Made by a program: the position numbers and the translations under genes
Assembly: GCA_900555605.1 (NCBI GenBank)
Contig: USLW01000146.1
Coordinates: 1 to 5,837 of the forward strand
Direction of reading: 5' to 3'
Origin: an uncultured Clostridium sp.
GTDB taxonomy: Bacteria; Bacillota; Clostridia; UBA1212; UBA1255
Length of the DNA stretch: 5,837 bases
Part shown: positions 1-5,837 of the stretch, in pieces
How positions within the stretch are numbered: the stretch's first letter is position 1
How the letters are laid out: each line of letters opens with the position of its first letter
The notes under the pieces: model-generated
Database searches by the model: none
The model's input: only the letters and a program-made list of their open reading frames with translations
Told to the model about the DNA's origin: nothing

Positions 1-1
1 C

Positions 2-2071
2 GCTGAAATGCGGGAGCGGCTGTTTCTTGCGATTCAGGAACGGGCGGACCGCTGCACAAGCCGCGCGCAGACAGATCGGCTGTATGAACAGCAGGCGCTG
101 CTTGGAAAATCCTATATTACCACGATTGATTCCTTCTGCCAGAGTGTGGTCAGGGGAAATTTTAATGAAAGCGGAATTGATTCCTCTTATCGCGTTGCCG
201 ATGAGGGAGAACTCAGGCTGCTTCGGGAGGATGCGCTGGAGGAAGTATTGGAACGCTGGTATGCCAAAGAAGATCCGGCATTTTACCGTCTCGTGGAAAC
301 CTACGGAACTTACCGCAGCGATCAGGGATTGGCTGAACAGATTTTGTCCATTCATGCATTTATTCAGTCCGACCCGGAGCCTGAGGCCTGGCTGAAAACG
401 CAGCGTGACTGCTTTTTGCGCGGACCGGGAGCGGATTTCGGGCAGACTGTTTGGGGACGCGAAATTCTGCGTATGACTGCGGTAAAATTGCAGGGCGCCT
501 ATGAGGCGTCGGAACGTCTGCGGCTTGCTGCGGAGCATGCCGGGCTGGGAGGGTATGCGCAGACGCTTGCGGCAGATCAGCTGCTTCTCAGAAAACTTGC
601 TGATTCTTGTGCCTGCCTGTCTTGGAGGGAGGCGTGGAATGCTTTCAGCGATCTGCAGTTTTCTACTTTAAAAAGATTGACAAAGGCTGAATCTGAGGCG
701 GCGGATGAAACAGTGCGTGAGCAGATAAAAAACGGCAGAAATCGGATTAAGGACGATATCCGGGAGATGAACGCCGCACTGTTCGGATCCGGGCCCGATA
801 TGCCGCTGCGGGAAATGGATCTGCTTTACCCCGACATCGTCTGTCTTGTAAATGTAGTGCTTGATTTCTGTACGTGTTTTGCGGAGCTGAAACGCAGCCG
901 CAGAATTTTAGATTTTTCGGATATGGAGCATATCGCGCTACGTGTTCTGACCGCGGAAGGCTGCGCTGCGTCAGAGAGCCCCAGTCCTTCTGAGGCAGCG
1001 CTCCGCTACAGGGAGCAGTTCGAGGAGGTCTACATTGATGAGTATCAGGATACCAACCTGATTCAGGAGCGTATTTTGGCATTGATCTCAAAAGGGCGGA
1101 ATCTGTTTATGGTAGGCGACGTCAAGCAAAGCATCTACGGCTTTCGCCAGGCCAGACCGGATTTGTTCCTTGAGAAATACGGGCGGTATGAAATTCGCGA
1201 CGGCCTTTTTTCTCCGGACAGCCCGGATCGGCTGGTCCGTCTCTTTACCAATTTCAGAAGCAGGCGGAATATTGTAAACGGCGTCAATTATATTTTCAGC
1301 CGGATCATGAATGAGATTACCTGCGGCATGGCATATACGCAAGAGGAATACCTGAATTACGGAGCCGATTATTATGATTCCGTACAAGCTGAGATGAGTG
1401 CTGCGCCTAAGGCGGACGCAAAAGCTGAACCCAAAGCTGAGACGGAGATTGAGATGAAGGCTGCGCCTAAAGCTGAGGCAGAAACGGCGCCGTCGGCTGG
1501 TTTGGATTATGCCAACGAGCTGCTGGTGATTCCTTCTGACTTGTCAGGAAAGGCCGGCAGAGAGATGGAAGCGGCAGCAGTAGCAGAAAGAGTGCGTGCG
1601 TTGATAAGCAGCGGCTTTTCCGTTTATGATAAGCGGATGAAGCAGATGCGGCCCATCATGTATAAAGACATTGTCATTTTGCTTCGCGTTTGTGCCGGCA
1701 GTGCCGATCAATACGGCCAGCGGCTGCTGGCCGCGGGAATTCCCGCATTTTATGAAGAAAAGGGCGGCTTTTTCGGAAGCGTCGAGATCAATCTGATTCT
1801 TTGCTATCTGAAAATTGTAGATAATCCGCTTCAGGATATCCCGCTTCTGGCTGTGATGCATTCTCCGATTTTTTGCTTTACGGACAGCGAGCTTGCTGAA
1901 GTTAAAATTTACGGGAAACAACAGGCAGCTGAAATCGCGCCGCTTCTGCCGCCGAACCGGCGCCGGTTCCGGAACACTTGCGGCGGATGCTTCAGGGCGG
2001 AAAGACGAAATTCCGTTTTATACACTGTGTCTCCGGCGCGCGGAGCGGGTTTCAGATGCATTATCAGATAA
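2..2071 (+). CDS. addA: AddA helicase-nuclease subunit, N-terminal and helicase part (5' truncated, frameshifted near 1950)
   Basis: This is the ATP-dependent 3'-5' helicase part of AddA, which with AddB unwinds and resects double-strand DNA ends for recombination repair. The gene starts before the window: base 2 reads Ala-Glu-Met-Arg-Glu-Arg, the end of helicase motif Ia, so the Walker A motif is off the left edge. Visible UvrD/Rep superfamily 1 motifs are TTIDSFC (119-139, motif Ib), IDEYQDTN (1034-1057, Walker B with Asp-Glu), VGDVKQSIYGFRQ (1112-1150, motif III) and RLFTNFRS (from about 1238, motif IV). A Lys/Ala/Glu-rich insertion lies at about 1391-1500. The frame stays open to 2071, but protein similarity to AddA stops at about 1950. 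The last 40 or so codons are out-of-frame reading caused by a missing base. AddB, usually encoded just upstream, is not in the window. The family assignment is firm; whether the gene is functional is not. Confidence 0.93.
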   Translation, partial: AEMRERLFLAIQERADRCTSRAQTDRLYEQQALLGKSYITTIDSFCQSVVRGNFNESGIDSSYRVADEGELRLLREDALEEVLERWYAKEDPAFYRLVETYGTYRSDQGLAEQILSIHAFIQSDPEPEAWLKTQRDCFLRGPGADFGQTVWGREILRMTAVKLQGAYEASERLRLAAEHAGLGGYAQTLAADQLLLRKLADSCACLSWREAWNAFSDLQFSTLKRLTKAESEAADETVREQIKNGRNRIKDDIREMNAALFGSGPDMPLREMDLLYPDIVCLVNVVLDFCTCFAELKRSRRILDFSDMEHIALRVLTAEGCAASESPSPSEAALRYREQFEEVYIDEYQDTNLIQERILALISKGRNLFMVGDVKQSIYGFRQARPDLFLEKYGRYEIRDGLFSPDSPDRLVRLFTNFRSRRNIVNGVNYIFSRIMNEITCGMAYTQEEYLNYGADYYDSVQAEMSAAPKADAKAEPKAETEIEMKAAPKAEAETAPSAGLDYANELLVIPSDLSGKAGREMEAAAVAERVRALISSGFSVYDKRMKQMRPIMYKDIVILLRVCAGSADQYGQRLLAAGIPAFYEEKGGFFGSVEINLILCYLKIVDNPLQDIPLLAVMHSPIFCFTDSELAEVKIYGKQQAAEIAPLLPPNRRRFRNTCGGCFRAERRNSVLYTVSPARGAGFRCIIR
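1391..1489 (+). repeat. Imperfect in-frame tandem duplication, 60-bp period, in addA
   Basis: The 20-codon unit starting GAGATGAGTGCTGCGCCTAA at 1391 begins again at 1451 as GAGATGAAGGCTGCGCCTAA, with 18 of the first 20 bases identical; the second copy then drifts. It encodes EMSAAPKADAKAEPKAETEI followed by EMKAAPKAEAETAPSAG, a charged and probably disordered Lys/Ala/Glu/Pro stretch. Shorter AAAGCTGA-like units recur inside it. The period is a multiple of three, so the frame is kept. The stretch sits between motif IV and the ELLVI strand, where AddA proteins vary in length. Confidence 0.75.
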
Positions 2072-3890
2072 ACTGCGCCGTTTTCTTGATCATTTACAGG
2101 CGCTGCGGGCCTTTGCCGATACGCAGCAGGTATCAGAACTCGTTTGGAATATGATTCATGAGAACGGCTATTATGATTATGTAGGCCGTCAGCTTTTCGG
2201 AGAAGAACGGCAGGCCAATCTCATCCTGCTTTTTCATAAGGCAGCTGCATTTGATCGCGGCGCAAACCGCGGCGTTTTCCGTTTCCTGTATTTTTTTGAT
2301 AAGCTGCGAAAAAAGAACGGTGATCTGAGCAGCGCTTCTCTGATTAATGAGGGAATGGATGTTGTACGCATTATGAGCATTCACAAAAGCAAAGGTCTCG
2401 AGTTTCCTGTCGTATTTTTATGTGAAGCAGGACAGCCCTTCAATAGTCCGGATACCAAAAAGAGGCTGGTTCAGCATCGTTCCTTAGGATTTGGTCCTAC
2501 TTGCTATGACGACGTCCTACGCTGTGTCTATCCTTCTGTCATGAAACGATGTATCATCAGCCGTATGGCGGATGATATGAAGTCAGAGGAGATGCGGCTT
2601 TTATATGTTGCCATGACCAGAGCCCGTGAAAAGCTGATTATCTCCGGTAAAATCAGTTCTGACTACAACTCTTTCTGCGAGGAATGCCGCGGAAAATGCG
2701 CGGCAGTTACGGGATTGCCCGTAGATTACCACGTTTTAAATGCGAAATCCTATATGGAATGGCTGGGAATGGCACTTTCTTCTCTTTCCTTTCTTCCTTC
2801 CGGCTGCGCTGACGGCACAGAGTCTGCCGGAGAGCCTCAGAAACAGCAGATCTGGCATATCTTCGTAAAGGAAAGCCGCCAGATCCAGTCCGCAGGACAT
2901 CCCTTAGAATCTTCAGCGGCCGCTCCGGCAGCATTTTCAGCGGAATCTTCTGCACTTCAGCTCGGCAGTAAGCGCTCCTCCGACTCCCCCCCATGGATTC
3001 CGGTCGGCAAAGATATACAGAGGCTGGATCAACAGACGACACACGAAATACTTCGGCCTGTTCCTGCCAAAATATCTGTATCCGAAATCAAGCGTCTGCG
3101 TGAAGAGGCAGAAGGAGAACGCGTTTATGCGCACAAGGTTCCTATGCACGGCCTGCCGGATTTTTTATATACAAAGGCCTCAGATATTACACCTGCTGAA
3201 AAGGGCACCTTGCTGCATGCCTGTCTGCAGGTGCTCGACTATTCTCAATGTCTGCGGGTGATTGGCGAAGCATCTCAATCTGCCTGCCTTACTGCCGCTG
3301 CTGTCGCTGATGCCTTCGGGCGTTCTGATATCTCTGCTGCCGCCTATACTGCGGCAATGTCCGAGATTATAGAACAACTGGTCGAACGTATGGTCGCCGA
3401 GGCATATATCAGTGAATTGGAGGGGCAGGCGGTTGAACGTACTGTACTTCTCCAGTATCTGCAGACCCCGCTTGCCCGGCGGATGATGCACGCTTCTGCT
3501 GCGGGAACGCTGTTCCGTGAAATCCCGTTTACGATCATGAAGCAGTGGAAAGATATCATTTTGTATGAGGAACGCATTACAAAAGCCGGCGGGACAGTCC
3601 CGTCAGACGATCCCTTTCAGGCTTTTTCAAATGAAGAGAGGCAGAGGCGTCTTTACTCTGCCGTAGCTGTGCAGGGAATGATTGACTGCTATTTTACAGA
3701 CGGTAATGGAGACCTGGTTCTTGTAGATTTCAAAAGCGATCACATTCTGCCGGGAAGAGAACAACAGGCTGCGGAGAAATACAGAGTCCAGATGGAGTGT
3801 TATAGTGAAGCACTTTTGCGAATCACTGGCATTGCGCCGAAGGAACGGCTGATTTGCTTTCTGCGCGCCGGTAAAGTTTGCAGCCTTTAA
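1893..3890 (+). CDS. addA: AddA helicase-nuclease subunit, C-terminal helicase and nuclease part (continuation after frameshifts)
   Basis: This frame carries the rest of AddA. True AddA sequence begins at about 2001 (KDEIPFYTL) and runs through DKLRRFL and GEERQANL to MSIHKSKGLEF (2373-2405, motif V) and LLYVAMTRARE (2598-2630, motif VI with its Arg). A Ser/Ala-rich linker follows (about 2790-3050), then PAKISVSEIKR, which is typical of AddA. The RecB-like nuclease domain shows GTLLH (3204-3218), EIPFT, GMIDCYF (Asp at 3684), VDFKSD (Asp 3726, Lys 3732) and QMECY (3789-3803), so the catalytic residues look intact. The stop is TAA at 3888-3890. The first codon of the open frame, at 1893, is a TTG with no ribosome binding site, so this is not a separate gene. 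The joined protein, allowing about 80 missing N-terminal residues, would be about 1370 residues. That is somewhat longer than the usual 1200-1250, partly because of the two linkers. Confidence 0.93.
   Translation: MLKLKFTGNNRQLKSRRFCRRTGAGSGTLAADASGRKDEIPFYTLCLRRAERVSDALSDKLRRFLDHLQALRAFADTQQVSELVWNMIHENGYYDYVGRQLFGEERQANLILLFHKAAAFDRGANRGVFRFLYFFDKLRKKNGDLSSASLINEGMDVVRIMSIHKSKGLEFPVVFLCEAGQPFNSPDTKKRLVQHRSLGFGPTCYDDVLRCVYPSVMKRCIISRMADDMKSEEMRLLYVAMTRAREKLIISGKISSDYNSFCEECRGKCAAVTGLPVDYHVLNAKSYMEWLGMALSSLSFLPSGCADGTESAGEPQKQQIWHIFVKESRQIQSAGHPLESSAAAPAAFSAESSALQLGSKRSSDSPPWIPVGKDIQRLDQQTTHEILRPVPAKISVSEIKRLREEAEGERVYAHKVPMHGLPDFLYTKASDITPAEKGTLLHACLQVLDYSQCLRVIGEASQSACLTAAAVADAFGRSDISAAAYTAAMSEIIEQLVERMVAEAYISELEGQAVERTVLLQYLQTPLARRMMHASAAGTLFREIPFTIMKQWKDIILYEERITKAGGTVPSDDPFQAFSNEERQRRLYSAVAVQGMIDCYFTDGNGDLVLVDFKSDHILPGREQQAAEKYRVQMECYSEALLRITGIAPKERLICFLRAGKVCSL
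1940..2002 (+). other. Double frameshift zone in addA
   Basis: AddA reads in the frame of base 2 up to Pro-Leu-Leu-Pro at about 1950. It continues in a third frame from 1951 (AEPAPVPEHLRRMLQGG), and then in the frame of base 2001 (KDEIPFYTL). Each change equals one missing base. Adding a G within CCGCC (about 1949-1953), to give CCG-GCC, and a G after the GG at 1999-2000 restores an uninterrupted frame through the whole segment. No shared slippery heptamer with a following stem is evident, so programmed frameshifting is unlikely. Two losses this close together, both at short G/C runs, suggest sequencing or assembly error or a very recent inactivation. Confidence 0.75.
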
Positions 3891-3919
3891 TTTTTATTTG
3901 TGCCGATTGATGAAATCCG

Positions 3920-4813
3920 TCAAATATAATGTGATTCCAACACCTTTTGGAATGTATAATTTTCTATCTTCAGATAATGTGCGGCTGCGTCAGCAAGTGC
4001 GGCCATTGGCGCCAGACCGATCAATTCGGAGCACAGGACTCTTGTTCCTTGCCGCTCGGCCTCCTGGGAAACCAAATCAAACACACGATACAATGGGGTA
4101 ACTGTGTAATCTGTCATATTAATTGAAACCTGGACTTTCCCTCGTTTTGTCAATTCGATTCCCAGTGCTTTTACGCACGGAAATCCGCCGCTGCTTTCCC
4201 GGATCTGACGGGCAATTGCCTTTGCAATACCAAGATCTTGTGTATCTAACAGAATATTATATGCAATCAGCGGCTTTCTTGCACCTAATACGACTGCGCC
4301 GGCGGTGGGATGCGGTTTGTCGTTGCCAAAATCCGGTCTCCATTCCGGCTGCTCCATTTTCCGGGCTAACCCTTCAAACTCACCCCTGCGAATATCGGCT
4401 AAATTCACATGTTCCGGATTTTCAGCAGATGCTTCATATAAATAAACAGGAAGCTGATACTTTTCCCATAGGCGTCTGCCGATCTGCCGCGACAAACTGA
4501 CACAGGCATCCATACTGATATTTTTTAATGGGACAAGGGGGATTACATCAACCGCGCCAATACGCGGATGCTTTCCTCTGTGGTGATTGAGATCAATCTG
4601 TTGTATTGCAATGCCTGCAGCACACAGCAGTGCATCGGCAATCGCCTGCGGCGTTCCAATCGCAGTAAAAACACTCCTATTATGATCGCTGTCAGACGAG
4701 TCTTCTAATAATATAACGTCTGCTGCTGTTTCAAATACATCCCTGATCGCGGCCAGCGTCTGCAAATTGCGGCCCTCGCTGAAATTCGGAATTGTTTCTA
4801 TAATTGTATCCAT
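3920..4813 (-). CDS. ftcD: Glutamate formimidoyltransferase (single domain)
   Basis: The enzyme transfers the formimino group of N-formimino-L-glutamate, an intermediate of histidine breakdown, to tetrahydrofolate, giving 5-formimino-tetrahydrofolate and glutamate in the cytoplasm. The 297-residue protein has the family signatures PNFSEGRN (residues 9-16), DSDHNRSV (41-48), HHRGKHPRIGAVDV (77-90), PVYLYEAS and IRRGEFE. From memory the first 95 residues align without gaps to mammalian FTCD, placing the catalytic His82 on His82 here (GKHPR). The fused cyclodeaminase domain of the mammalian enzyme is absent, as in many bacteria where a separate FchA does that step; no fchA or hut gene is visible here. 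The ATG at 4813 is supported by AGGAGG seven bases upstream. The stop is 29 bp from the addA stop, tail to tail. It probably has its own promoter. Folate binding is inferred from the family, not seen. Confidence 0.92.
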   Translation of the reverse strand: MDTIIETIPNFSEGRNLQTLAAIRDVFETAADVILLEDSSDSDHNRSVFTAIGTPQAIADALLCAAGIAIQQIDLNHHRGKHPRIGAVDVIPLVPLKNISMDACVSLSRQIGRRLWEKYQLPVYLYEASAENPEHVNLADIRRGEFEGLARKMEQPEWRPDFGNDKPHPTAGAVVLGARKPLIAYNILLDTQDLGIAKAIARQIRESSGGFPCVKALGIELTKRGKVQVSINMTDYTVTPLYRVFDLVSQEAERQGTRVLCSELIGLAPMAALADAAAHYLKIENYTFQKVLESHYI

Positions 4814-4820
4814 ATATCGG

Positions 4821-4826
4821 CCTCCT
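4821..4826 (-). promoter_or_regulatory. Ribosome binding site of ftcD
   Basis: The minus strand reads AGGAGG followed by seven bases and the ATG at 4813. This is a full-consensus Shine-Dalgarno sequence and fixes the start of the gene. Confidence 0.85.
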
Positions 4827-4854
4827 ATAATGGCAGATTGCTTTTTTACGTTTT

Positions 4855-4883
4855 ATGGTAACACAGATATCATGCGATGACAA
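4855..4883 (-). promoter_or_regulatory. Possible housekeeping-sigma promoter of ftcD
   Basis: On the minus strand TTGTCA (4883-4878) and TACCAT (4860-4855) are separated by exactly 17 bases. They match the sigma-A consensus at five and four of six positions. This would start transcription roughly 35 bases upstream of the start codon, just ahead of the AGGAGG site. The call is by eye only. Confidence 0.4.
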
Positions 4884-4923
4884 TCAGCATCTGCTTGAAG
4901 GGCATTTCATATTTGCGGCGGAC

Positions 4924-4954
4924 TGATCCGAAAGGACAGACGCCTTTCGGATCA
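4924..4954. repeat. Perfect 12-bp inverted repeat (possible terminator or operator)
   Basis: TGATCCGAAAGG (4924-4935) is followed by a 7-base loop and its exact complement CCTTTCGGATCA (4943-4954). As RNA it would be a strong hairpin on either strand. It lies 39 bp past the stop of the DUF6514-like gene and about 40 bp upstream of the putative -35 of ftcD, so it could end the first transcript. However, neither flank has a run of T in the direction of transcription, so it is not a textbook intrinsic terminator. A protein-binding palindrome is the alternative. Confidence 0.65.
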
Positions 4955-4993
4955 TGTTCCATCTAAAATTTTAAAAGTACACCGGGGTTTTAT

Positions 4994-5275
4994 TTATGAA
5001 ACAAAATCCATAACGACATCATGTGCGGCGACCGGGGTTACTCCGTTTTTCATTAGTAAGTCGAGCAAGCCTTCAATATAAATTCTGCTTGTCGAAATGT
5101 CGGGAATCATAATTTCTTCCCGTATTGCATCATCCAATATTTTTGATACGCATATCCCATAATCACGATTCAAAACATCGCCTTTCTGAATTAAATAATA
5201 CTCAACAACAGATGCATGAGATTCATGCGGATCCGTATCAATATTTTTTGATGAAATAAACAGCCTTTTATACAT
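4994..5275 (-). CDS. Small DUF6514-like protein of unknown function
   Basis: A 93-residue acidic, probably cytoplasmic protein with no signal peptide or membrane segment. The layout EYYLIQ, YGICVSK, EEIMIPDIS, LLDLLMKNGVTPV and a final DVVMDF resembles the small clostridial proteins grouped as DUF6514. This is recognition from memory; their function is not known. A longer frame opens at 5305, but the ATG at 5275 (MYKRLF) is the better start, because an AGGGGGGAG ribosome binding site lies six bases upstream of it and inside the longer reading. The gene is on the same strand as ftcD but is separated by 180 bp holding a hairpin and a likely promoter, so co-transcription is doubtful. GC is about 37%, lower than addA and ftcD. 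Confidence 0.75.
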   Translation of the reverse strand: MYKRLFISSKNIDTDPHESHASVVEYYLIQKGDVLNRDYGICVSKILDDAIREEIMIPDISTSRIYIEGLLDLLMKNGVTPVAAHDVVMDFVS

Positions 5276-5281
5276 ATTTAT

Positions 5282-5290
5282 CTCCCCCCT
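5282..5290 (-). promoter_or_regulatory. Ribosome binding site that decides the start of the DUF6514-like gene
   Basis: The minus strand reads AGGGGGGAG, then six bases, then the ATG at 5275. Because the site lies within the extension that begins at 5305, it argues that the upstream ATG is not used. Confidence 0.7.
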
Positions 5291-5347
5291 TTCTGTTTTC
5301 GGCACGGATAAGGGGCTGAAATCCCATTTTCCATGTCCTGTGCAAAG

Positions 5348-5376
5348 AGAATACTATATCTCGCCTAAAAAATCAA
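5348..5376 (-). promoter_or_regulatory. Possible promoter of the DUF6514-like gene
   Basis: In the AT-rich stretch upstream of the gene the minus strand has TTGATT (5376-5371), 17 bases, then TATTCT (5353-5348), each matching four of six consensus bases. An overlapping TATAGT (5358-5353) is a closer -10 match but lacks a good -35. Either would leave a leader of about 70 bases. Sequence this AT-rich gives such matches by chance, so the call is weak. Confidence 0.25.
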
Positions 5377-5416
5377 ATATTTCCCAAAATAGTAATAGAT
5401 AATATTTTTGTTTATA

Positions 5417-5818
5417 TTACCTATTTCTTACTTTTTTTATTCCTGGTATTTCTAACTGACCTTCCATTTCATTATTTGATAACTTAACTTCTTCTTCCAT
5501 TACTTCTAATAATTCTTTATATTTGTTATCTTTTTCTCTCTCTAAATGTACACATTCCCTTCTCTTAAGTGTTCTGTCATTTCTTAACATTGATTCACGA
5601 GTAGATAATTTTTTCTTTTTTTCAATAAGTGGTTTTAATGTTTCACTATTTTTTTTATTTAACTTGTTATTTACTTCTTCAATATTCTTGTCTAGTTCTT
5701 CTAGGCTATAATTACTTATTTCTTTTTCTTTCTTTTACTTTTTCTTCTCATAAAACGGTATTTTCCCTGTTATTCGGATATTTTTGTGCAAATAATCACA
5801 GAGATTTTTTACATTCAT
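5417..5818 (-). pseudogene. AT-rich, lysine-rich hypothetical gene interrupted by an in-frame TAA
   Basis: On the minus strand a frame starts at ATG 5818 (MNVKNLCDYLHKN, then ITGKIPFYEKKK), meets TAA at 5737-5735, and continues in the same frame for 105 codons to TAA at 5419-5417. After the first stop it reads EISNYSLEELDKNIEEVN, KPLIEKKKKLSTRESML, RRECVHLEREKDNKYKELL, EVMEEEVKLS and GQLEIPGIKKV. This is a charged, helix-forming and probably coiled-coil composition, not random sequence. No ATG, GTG or TTG with a ribosome binding site follows the stop, so a separate downstream gene is unlikely. The stop falls in an A-rich run, where AAA to TAA or a sequencing error would explain it. There is no Shine-Dalgarno at 5818, but the ATG overlaps a possible upstream stop as ATGA. 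I do not recognise the family. GC near 25% suggests foreign origin. Confidence 0.5.
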
Positions 5819-5837
5819 TTTTGCGGTTCAGCTGCAC

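Noticed and set aside
1893..2000. A separate gene starting at TTG 1893 in the third frame.
   Set aside because: There is no ribosome binding site, and its first 36 residues do not resemble AddA. The true coding sequence in this stretch lies in the other two frames.
1940..2002. Programmed ribosomal frameshifting in addA.
   Set aside because: Two successive shifts would be needed, no slippery heptamer with a downstream stem is evident, and I know of no such mechanism for this family.
3907..3923. Hairpin TTGATG / CGTCAA after the addA stop as a terminator.
   Set aside because: The stem is only six pairs with one G-T pair, and no T-run follows on either strand.
4123..4500. Plus-strand frame of 125 codons.
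   Set aside because: It lies wholly antisense to ftcD, whose family motifs are clear; no ribosome binding site and no recognisable product.
4981..5039. Nine-base repeat ACCGGGGTT at 4981 and 5031.
   Set aside because: Too short, and the second copy is inside coding sequence (Val-Thr-Pro-Val); most likely chance.
5276..5305. Upstream ATG at 5305 as the start of the DUF6514-like gene.
   Set aside because: It has no good ribosome binding site of its own, while a strong one sits just before the ATG at 5275.
5523..5711. Plus-strand frame rich in Ser, Phe and Leu, looking like a small membrane protein.
   Set aside because: It is the complement of the Lys/Glu-rich minus-strand frame: AAA and GAA codons read backwards give Phe, Ser and Leu. 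It has no ribosome binding site.

Overview
The window looks like chromosomal DNA from an anaerobic Gram-positive bacterium of the class Clostridia. The evidence is an AddA-type (not RecB-type) recombination nuclease, strong AGGAGG-like ribosome binding sites, a single-domain glutamate formimidoyltransferase, and a small protein resembling the clostridial DUF6514 family. GC is roughly 50-55% over the left two thirds. It falls to about 37% in the DUF6514-like gene and about 25% (105 of 420 bases, counted by hand) over positions 5401-5820.

Layout. (1) Bases 2-3890, plus strand: most of addA, the helicase-nuclease subunit of AddAB. Its start, including the Walker A motif, lies before the window. 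The reading frame changes twice within about 60 bases (near 1950 and near 2000). Each change is explained by one missing base, apparently a G, and together they split the gene into two open frames. All visible helicase motifs and the C-terminal nuclease motifs are otherwise present, so this is either a very young pseudogene or a pair of sequencing/assembly errors. (2) Bases 3920-4813, minus strand: glutamate formimidoyltransferase (ftcD), convergent with addA and 29 bp from it. (3) Bases 4814-4993: an intergenic stretch with a plausible ftcD promoter and a perfect 12-bp inverted repeat. (4) Bases 4994-5275, minus strand: a 93-residue DUF6514-like protein whose start is set by a strong ribosome binding site. 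(5) Bases 5276-5416: leader and a possible promoter of that gene. (6) Bases 5417-5818, minus strand: a very AT-rich, Lys/Glu-rich frame interrupted by one in-frame TAA. It looks like a degraded or foreign gene and probably marks the edge of an acquired segment running off the right end.

The genes do not form one pathway. AddA works in double-strand break processing. FtcD moves the formimino group from the histidine-breakdown intermediate to tetrahydrofolate, but no other histidine-degradation gene is visible. The two small genes on the right have no known function. I see no RNA genes, CRISPR array, complete mobile element or clearly new system. The points most worth a second look are the double frameshift, the in-frame duplication in AddA, the perfect inverted repeat, and the AT-rich broken frame at the right edge.
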